A stretch of DNA of 64,000 bases from Cladocopium goreaui (lineage: Eukaryota > Sar > Dinophyceae > Suessiales > Symbiodiniaceae), in NCBI GenBank assembly GCA_947184155.2, contig CAMXCT020000898.1, positions 62,001 through 126,000 of the forward strand, given 5' to 3'. The translations under genes and the position numbers were made by a program. Below the pieces are notes generated by a model. It made no database searches, was not told the DNA's origin, and saw only the letters and a list, made by a program, of their open reading frames with translations. Each line of letters opens with the position of its first letter. The stretch's first letter is position 1. Of this stretch, positions 56,060 to 64,000 are shown piece after piece.

Positions 56060-56748
56060 GTAGACATTGCAAAGTGGACAGGTCGCCTTTCATCTCCATT
56101 CCAACAAAAGCTTGGGGGCCAGCCGATGCAATGGCCGCAGCAATGAGGAGCTTGGCGCACTTGCTGCAACGAGAAGGCAGCATGTGCTGCAAATCTTGGA
56201 ACTAAAAGGGGGCACCAAAAAGCCTGTGGGATTGCAGTTGTTTGGAAAAAAAGGTGTTCCTCCAGTGTTTTTTTTGTCATTCAGTGGGGGATTTTTCTCG
56301 GTAAATCTCGGTATACCCCCCATTTCTGGACAAACCCATGTGTTTTTTGGTTCAACATGTTATGTTCAAAATGTGGTGCTGAGACGTTTTGAATGTGCTC
56401 GGAATGGAAGAAATCAACCACAAGAGCTCCAAGCTTGAGCCCAGGAAGTCAACCAGATTGCTTCTTGCAGAAATGGGTTGATGGTTGGAGCATTCTCAGC
56501 CAGTCTGCGAGCCCGGCCCCATGACCCAAATCCGGAGGCGCAGCTTCGATTGGCCAAAAAAGAGTACCTTGTACGACACTTCGATCCATCCGAGTGAGAT
56601 CTTCATATATATCTGGGTAAATTATAATATTTCACTCATCTGAATAAAGGCCATTTGGGGACGACTTCCCTTATTAACCATGATTCCAGTGAGGTCGCAG
56701 TGAGGTCGCAGTGAGGTCGCAGTGAGGTCGTTATAATTCACCCAGATA

Positions 56749-56780
<32 letters not shown>

Positions 56781-57340
56781 CATATATATATACACACACA
56801 CATGCGGATGTAGAAAAACAAGATAAACATTCTGTTTGAAATCCTTTGAGCAAACGATGAACATCTTGCTGCAAACCTGTGTGATGATGGCAATACTTCA
56901 CCTTTCTCTGTGTGAAAGTTTGGAGGTGGCTGGGCACTTGTTCCATACACCAACCGAGGCGTATGCTGGGCAGCGCCATTGAAAAGCCTTGCGTGTGCGC
57001 CGTTGATGCTATTTATGCTGTTGATGTGCCGTTAGGCTACAGGAAGTTGATAGCTCACTCAGATTTGCAAACTTATCTTGCCAGAATCATGCACAAACAA
57101 TCCTAAACATCAGTCAGCACAGTCAACAGTTGATTCGAAAACGACAGGAAGAGCTACATTCTGAGTCCTGAACATTCTCTTCCTTGAGCCCTGCTGAAGG
57201 TGATAGGAGAAAGGAGTCAAACCTGCCAAGAACTCATCTGGCCCGGAAATGAGAAATACCAAATGCGATTTCGGTAATGTTTGATGAATTGTCATTTCTT
57301 GTTTGATGATTTCTGGATGATTTCTGAATGTTTCTTGATG
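56060..57340 (-). other. Probable exons of a host gene
   Basis: Candidate minus-strand exons: 57260-57125 (SHLVFLISGPDEFLAGLTPF ... ALPVVFEST); 56925-56810 (VKYCHHHTGLQQDVHRLLKG); and 56205-56063 (DLQHMLPSRCSKCAKLLIAA ... AFVGMEMKGDLSTLQCLQ, followed by GTTGAC). Two of the three contain paired Cys or His residues. Family not recognised; linkage is an inference from strand and order. Confidence 0.3.
56684..56730. repeat. 11-bp tandem repeat AGTGAGGTCGC
   Basis: Four head-to-tail copies next to a TA microsatellite (56741-56800). Confidence 0.9.
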
Positions 57341-59590
57341 GTGCTCCACGTGGTGTATGCCGCTATGCCCTTAACCAAAAACCATCTTCCGGCCTCCTGC
57401 TCCGGCACCGCAGAGCCTGTGAACTTGGAAGCCGCCAAGACCAATTCTAATGAATATCTCGAATTCTATGAATGACTGGTTGGTGGTTGACTACCCCTCT
57501 GAAAAATATGAGTTCGTCAGTTGGGATGACTATTCCCAATATATGGAAAGATAAAATTCATGTTCCAAACCACCAACCAGATCAAAAAATGGGGGATGGA
57601 AGATAGAATTCGAGAACAACACTTCCTACAAGCTGGCGATGTGTCGCATCAGTTTGCAATGACAATCAGGCGAAAACCAGCGATGAGGCTTGAACCAGTG
57701 TCCGATCATCCGCTTCAGAAATGCATCCTACCTAGCGATCAGGGACCAAATACGTCATCCCAGAAGCAGGTTTGAAGGTGTGAAAAGTCACCAAAACATG
57801 CAGCTTTCATGTCATCCCCCTTGTTGATAGGGGTCCCCATATTGGACTACTCGGAGTAGTTCGTTTCAACCAGTTACCATAATATCCAACGATTCCGCGT
57901 CGATTCGATTCCCATTGATAAACAAGGCCGCATTTTTCACCCAATGTCTGGTCTTTATGTCACCACTTTCTATGGATAATATCACGAAGTTAGACTTGGT
58001 TCGTGTAAAAAAATATATCTAAAATTCTAAAATCATCAACACATTATTAATTTATTGAGTGGATTATACTGTAAATCCCCATTCGGTTAATTCCATGTTG
58101 GATGGTTTTATCTCCATGTTTTTTTGTTTAAAGAACCATAATGACTGTAACCGCAATGGTCACCCGGCTGCAAATTGTAAACGTCAAAATTCGCAACAAC
58201 GGTCGGTTCGGAAATTCCCACCTTCCATAATTGGTAAATTCCATGAACATCTCCATCAATATCCCTGCATTATAGCCACCATATCCATGCATATCTCCAT
58301 TAATGCCATCAACTCAAGTATAAACCATGCCCAATGACCAAGTATGGATTTGCCCAAATCATCCCAAAAAAAAATGGGAGATAGTGGGATTGCCACCGTA
58401 AATCGCGCCCCAAAAAATCAGATACAGCCTTAGAAACCTTGGTTTAGCATCCGATGTCTTGATTTCCCTGTCCCTGATTCTTGGCGAAGTTGTGGCGTCC
58501 CCGTAGTATTGAACACCCCTTACGTGGTCTCGAATGCTTGAAAATCCCTGGGTAAACGATGGGGGATATTCAATCCAAGCCTTAGGAGGGGGGAAGGATT
58601 AGGATGGGATGAAGTGTCCAATGTTTTCGGATGTGCATCTCACTTGCTGTGGTTCATAATCCATTAATATTCTAACCCCAATTTTTTTTTCAAGCGGCGA
58701 TATTCCACTCATCTAATTGGGGGTATAGTCCATTTACCCTCCAGTAAAAACTAACATGGTTATTTTCCAAATCACAATTTCTTCATAGGTATATTATGGT
58801 ATATTAACCATAAATGACCATTTTCAATACTATGTTAAAGTACCAAAGGGTACTGTACTAAGTGGGGCCCGCCCCCAAGTTGCTCCACAGTCACTCGCCT
58901 TGCTGAGCTGGGCTCGCGATGGCCTTGTGCGGAGAAGGTTGGAGCGTGGAAGTACTCAAAATGCTGGCTAAACACCAGGGGTTCATGTGTATATATATAT
59001 ATATATAATGATATATATATATATACAATATATGTATATACCAGGATTTCACTATATACATATATACTCATATATAATTTATATAATCATATATACCATA
59101 AATTTGGATTGATTGATTTGTTTGCGTATACATCGTGTACATACTCATCTGACACCAAAATGTGACAAGGATCTCAATGCAGCCTTTAGTCAAAGAGGAA
59201 AGTTCACCGAGAGAGCAGTTTAAACAAAGGGCCAGGCAGCAACGTCGTGCCTCACTCTTGAAGTTTTGAGCAATTTTCGGAAAGGATTCAACTCACGGAT
59301 GAGATGAAATACCACTTGGTGTCCAACTCTTGAACCCGGGTTCCTGGCAAAATTCTCCAAAACATCTCCTCTGATCCAGTGCTGCAAACACCTCCCTCAG
59401 TAGTAGATATATCTCACGCCTATGCGGCCTATGCGGATGTGGGGTGTGTGTGTGTGTGTGAGCCAGTGTATGTAGGAGGCAGAGGAGGCTCGCATTGAAA
59501 TGGGGTGGTACGAGCGTGCAGTAATGTGAAGATCGCTGGCAGCAGTATTTCGTTAAGTTAGCTGCGTCACGCCACAATGGCGTGTGACGA
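57341..59590. other. Host DNA without recognisable genes
   Basis: One degenerate MITE (58735-58852), TA microsatellites at 58990-59060 and a TG tract at 59440-59460. Nothing else identified. Confidence 0.45.
58735..58852. mobile_element. MITE family 1, degenerate copy
   Basis: TACCCTCCAGTAAAAACTAA ... TGTTAAAGTACCAAAGGGTA; ends diverged. The only copy seen right of the viral block. Confidence 0.6.
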
Positions 59591-59872
59591 CATCGCAACT
59601 TCCAAAAGTGGTCCGAGAATGGTGTGATTTGTACATTTTGACTTCGAAATGTGCTTCGCGCCACAATGCCGTGCACTTATTCGACATCGCAACCTCCAAA
59701 AGTGCTCCGACGTTGGTGTGCTTTGTACGTTTTGACTTCGAAGTGTGCTTCGTGCCACAACGGCGTGCACTTTTTCCACATCTCAACCTCCAAACGTGGT
59801 CCGAACATGGTGTGCTTTGTACATTTTGACTTCGAAATGTGCTTCGTGCCACAATGGCGTGCCACTTTTCAT
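59591..59872. repeat. 94-bp tandem repeat, three units
   Basis: Units begin at 59591, 59685 and 59779 (CATCGCAACTTCCAAAAGTG and variants) and share GTGCTTCG and GCCACAATGGCGTGC. 94 is not a multiple of three, so the similar peptides read in shifting frames are shadows. Confidence 0.9.
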
Positions 59873-60960
59873 CTCTCATCTGGCCAGATGGCTCCGCACC
59901 CGCCGCTTTAGCGAGCCTACTTTTCAACCCGCCGGAGCCACAAATCATTGGAAAAACACAGTGTTTTGCGACTTTCACTTTTCGCGCACCTGCATCTTCT
60001 TTCTTCTGACTCTTTCTCTTCTCTGATCTTCTCTCTTCTTCTCTTCTCTTCTCTGACTCTTCCCACCTCTGCTTTTCCACCTGTCCATATGGTCGGAAGT
60101 TTGGCTTCTACACTTCCTTCGATCATGTGATCATATATATATATATATATGTTGAGTTGTGAGATGTGTGTCGGGGGGGTGTTTGTGGGTTTGTGTGAAG
60201 TGCATAAATTTGCACAAACATGCGCTGGCTACGAGGAGGAAACTGGACCAGTTTGAACATAGCAAGTCCATGAAGCCATCCCAGCGGCACTTGGAGCATT
60301 TCAAGTCAAGTCTGCAACTGTTTCACTAGATATCCACTAGATATCCATTGGATATTCTGGATAGTTTGGCCTGGGAGCAGTTTCTCGCCCAGGAACCTTC
60401 AGTGTAGCCATCCTCAGAGATGCTAGGAGGTGGATAATCGGAAGGAAATCAGGAGAAGAAAGTTAATAAATCAGTAACTTATATTTATCACATCATTTGT
60501 ATACATATATATATATAGAATTATATATACATGATATATATATATATATATGTATATTAATCAGACCAAGTATCATATCAAATTGTAGCATTTGAAGTTA
60601 CAAAAAGTGGACGTCCAAAGTGTTTCAAAGGTTCCTCAGTTTGGCACGGCGGCTCGGCTGCATGCCACTCGAAAGACTTCAACCTGAAAGGTGGGGGTCT
60701 CCACCTTGGAAGTTCACCCCATGTGTCCATTAGTTGCATGAGAAGTCTTATAGCCCATAGCTTTTCTGGGGTTTGTACAACCCTATAAAAATCGCAGATC
60801 CGCTGAAGTGTATATAATATACATATATGCATATATATATATATATACATGCACTCCACAACAAAACATTTATACTACCCCCCCAAAAGAAAAATTGCAT
60901 TCCTTCTAGAACAGTGGTAAATCACTTCATCACTGTTCTGGTTTTTTAAGCGTACTATAC
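59873..60960. other. Host DNA without recognisable genes
   Basis: Pyrimidine-rich CTTCTCT tract at 60000-60060 and TA microsatellites at 60134-60150, 60500-60555 and 60820-60850. No supported gene. Confidence 0.45.
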
Positions 60961-61368
60961 ATACATATCATGCATGCATGTGTATTTGTGTGGTGTGTGT
61001 GTGTGTATTTGTATGTGTACATATATATATATATATACATATGTACATGTGTATATGTATATATGTATATATATATATATGTATGTAAATATGTAAATAT
61101 GTATATATGTGTATGTAAAAGATTTGTATATATATATATATATACACGCATATATGTATGCATATATAAACATGTGTATGTATATATATATATATATTTA
61201 TGTGTATATGTATATGTATATATATATATATGTGTGTAAATATGTGTGTGTATATATGTTTATGTGTATATATATATGTATATATATATATACATATGTG
61301 TGTGTGTATGTATAAATATATATATATACATACATATATATATACATGTATGTATATATATATGATAT

Positions 61369-61402
<34 letters not shown>

Positions 61403-61680
61403 TGTATGTATGTATGTATGTATGTATGTATGTATGTATGTATGTATGTATGTATGTATGTATGTATGTATGTATGTATGTATGTATGTATGTATGTATG
61501 TATGTATGTATGTATGTATGTATGTATGTATGTATGTATGTATGTATGTATGTATGTATGTATGTATGTATGTATGTATGTATGTATGTATGTATGTATG
61601 TATGTGTAGTATTTATGTATAGTGCATGTGTATATATATATATATACATGTTTATTTGTATATATATATATATATACAGA
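60961..61680. repeat. Long microsatellite: TA/TG tracts and (TATG)n
   Basis: About 58 uninterrupted TATG units at 61375-61605, between mixed TATATG and TGTGTA tracts. Open on both strands as Met-Tyr-Val-Cys or Thr-Tyr-Ile-His repeats; not coding. Confidence 0.97.
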
Positions 61681-61764
61681 GGAATTATAGAGGTGTGTCT
61701 GAAAATATGGTACCCCCAATCTAATGAAATATCATCATGTTCGTCATTTTCCCTATAAAAATGG

Positions 61765-63943
61765 CTAGTGGTTGGTATCCCCTATTTTCAAACAAACCCA
61801 TAGCCCCTTTTCAAAAGGATCAGAGCCCATCTGCAGAAGCTGTGGTGGATCCATAGAGTGTTCCTCGGACGCCCCGCACCACCGAAGCTGTCCGTTTGCT
61901 GGCAGCTCGGCAGCATTGACAGCGGTACCTGGCCCAGAAATCAAGAAAGTGCTCATTTTTGTTGATAAAATTGGGAACTTTATGGGGTTAACGGCCCTGG
62001 TTTTTTTTTTGAACTAAGGGGATTTAATGAGGATATCATTGGGATTTCATGGGATTTCATATGACTTTAGATCTTTTTAGTGGGATTCAAGTGGGACTCA
62101 CATGCCATGGGGATTTAGTGGGATTTAATATGGATTTTTTTTGGGATGCGTAAACCCGCAGGACCGGAACCCGTGCTCATAAAAGCGCGGCTTTGTTGAA
62201 AATGAGGTTGGCACCGTAGCGAAACGCGCTCTTTTCAAAACCACACAAAAACGGAGTCCAAATTTTGGTCGTTTTCGCGGTGTACCACAGTGCCAGCCCA
62301 TTTTCATCGGCTTCTTCAGCTGCACTGCTAACGCAATTTTTCCCAGAAGATGCGTTTCAAGGTGTCTACTGTCTTCTTTAGCAAGCTGGCATGGAGGTTG
62401 GCGTACCTCCACTGCCAAGATTTGTAGAAGAAGACAAATGCTGGGAATGCAATTGTTCAATGCAGACAATGCAGCATCGATTGTACCCATTGGAAAGTGT
62501 TCGGGCCAGGAATGTTAATAGCACACCCCACCCCATCCCACCCCGCGAAAAACGCTGATCTTAAAAGCACGGAAAACGGTCTGATCGCATAAACAAGCAA
62601 TGTGATATGAGTTTGTCTGAAAATGGGAGATTGTTAGTTGTTAGCAAAACAATTTCAATAGGGAGACGATGATTAACAATCAATATGTTGCTGTAACATT
62701 ACCCAATTTTTCAGAGAAACCCAGATGTGAAAACACCAACAACACAAATACTCCAAAGGGCCAGTCTTTTGGGGAAGTATGAAACATCACAAGGCGCACA
62801 AAGTTCTGGTACAGGACCAAGAACTCCGCTGCAAAGGGAAACGGATATAGCTGCGGTAGATTTCCAGCACCAGTTTTCGGCGACTCAGGACAGAAGCAAA
62901 TAAATTGCGTGCAGGGAAAATTCAGACGAACTGACAAGAAGGGCCCCTCCCAGTTGTAAGTTGCTGTATAACGCCATCTAACTATAGATAAATCATTATA
63001 TATATATATACATACATATATATATTTATTTATTTATTTATTTGTGTTTATATGTACATATATATATATATATCTACACACTATATATATATATATATAC
63101 GTATACATATCATGATGTATCCTCTGTAAATTCCAGTTACCCTCCTTCCTGTCTTTATTTCCGATCCAAGGGCCAAACCCAGGTGAGATCAGTCTTCAGG
63201 TACGTTTGCAAGAACTCCACGCCTAGCAACACACATACACACACACACACTTACACTTCCATTGGCCTAGGCTGCCTGGACGATCCTGGACACCTGGATG
63301 CCTGGTCTGTCTCGATTTCAAAAGCAGCGGGGCTCTGAAGCAAAACGACCTCAACTTGCGGCCAAAATCATCCAAAATCCACAATTGTCCCACTCATGGC
63401 ACCAATTATTCTGCCCAACCTCAACCAGCTTCCCACACCAGGAACGACCATGAAACAGTCCATTCCATGGTCCCCTTTTGATTTTGAACAGTCTTAAACT
63501 GAACGCTCTGGGAACGCCGGCGCTAACCTTATGGGCATCCATAGTCAAAAAGTAAATGGTGTGACTGCATTTGGTAAGCCTGGAAATGTGGCTTGAAAGC
63601 ATTGGGGAAATTCGTTCAAGCATGCAGTTTGTTTATAAAAATGGGGTACAGCACCCCAAAATTCCCATGGTGTACTATCATATGTTTCTTGCTTAAGATA
63701 TATGAAAGATATTGAAAGATCAATATTTTTTTCTTACTTAAGATATAGGAAAATGACAGAAATTATACTAAATGGAGGGGATACCTGGATGCTCATTTGT
63801 GGACAAACGTCCAAGGAGCAGCTGCTGCTAGCATCGCAGACCTCGACATCGTGGCTGAACTGCGGTGATTTGACTTTGGGATTCACATCAGATGCCATCA
63901 TACTTGTCATATATGTCATACTTGCCATGCATGTCATAGTCAT
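61765..63943 (-). other. Probable exons of a host membrane protein gene
   Basis: Candidate minus-strand exons: 63880-63790; 63620-63370; 62930-62720 (CFCPESPKTGAGNLPQLYPF, then a hydrophobic helix WPFGVFVLLVFSHLG); 62490-62400 (GTIDAALSALNNCIPSICLL); and 61945-61790 (AELPANGQLRWCGASEEHSM). The hydrophobic stretches suggest transmembrane segments. No family recognised and splice sites were not resolved. Confidence 0.25.
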
Positions 63944-64000
63944 ATATTTCTGTCAATCATGATCTACATATACATATATATATATATATTTGTATATATA

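Noticed and set aside
61346-61758. Long open frames of Met-Tyr-Val-Cys or Thr-Tyr-Ile-His repeats
   Set aside because: They are translations of the (TATG)n microsatellite on both strands.
1-64000. rRNA, tRNA and dinoflagellate spliced-leader genes
   Set aside because: Looked for conserved tRNA T-arm sequence and the spliced-leader core; none was seen by eye. A tRNAscan or covariance-model run would be decisive.
1-64000. Bacterial contamination as the source of the AT-rich genes
   Set aside because: No ribosome-binding-site pattern or bacterial operon genes; the hallmark set is that of eukaryotic PLVs, and both edges pass into host repeats.

Overview
The window looks like nuclear DNA of a dinoflagellate, most likely a member of the Symbiodiniaceae or a close relative. 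Three things suggest this. The host part is medium-GC sequence broken by many TA, TATG and ATT microsatellites and small TA-flanked inverted-repeat elements. Coding sequence appears only as scattered short exons. The one host gene that can be assembled, a FAD-dependent oxidoreductase at 54.1-55.6 kb, has GC-AG introns, which are common in dinoflagellates. No rRNA, tRNA or bacterial gene cluster was found.

The centre of the window (about 25.3-46.35 kb) is different. It is AT-rich, gene-dense, intron-free and recognisably viral: an endogenous Polinton-like virus (PLV) or virophage-like dsDNA element. It carries an rve-type DDE integrase, two GIY-YIG endonucleases, a very large replication gene (divergent family-B DNA polymerase-like region, SF1 helicase, C-terminal HNH-like zinc domain), a double-jelly-roll type major capsid protein, a penton or minor capsid protein, an A32/FtsK-type packaging ATPase, a lipase-like protein, a fibre-like protein with an S74 intramolecular chaperone end, and several small zinc-binding or acidic proteins. 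The genes from integrase to lipase (25.3-40.0 kb) lie on the minus strand. The penton, acidic protein and fibre lie on the plus strand. The ATPase is minus again, and two small genes run plus to the right edge, where the last gene is cut off.

The viral copy is decayed. Most of its genes carry a one-base frameshift, an in-frame stop or a short duplication, and the reading frame resumes on the other side. The largest lesion is a 3.7-kb non-autonomous DNA transposon-like insertion (30211-33896). It is flanked by an exact 10-bp target duplication, has terminal inverted repeats, and carries about 54 copies of a 31-bp satellite. Removing it on paper brings the two halves of the replication gene back into the same frame. 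The viral block is also bracketed by two 1.66-kb direct repeats of host sequence (21958-23617 and 46367-48039) that differ by a few percent.

The rest is host. Left of the block (1-21.9 kb) there are several sets of probable minus-strand exons, a fragment of a transposase-like gene, and two families of TA-flanked MITEs. Right of it (48-64 kb) there is an array of palindromic ~55-bp units, the oxidoreductase gene, further probable minus-strand exons, a 94-bp tandem repeat and a long (TATG)n tract. Exon calls outside the oxidoreductase are tentative.
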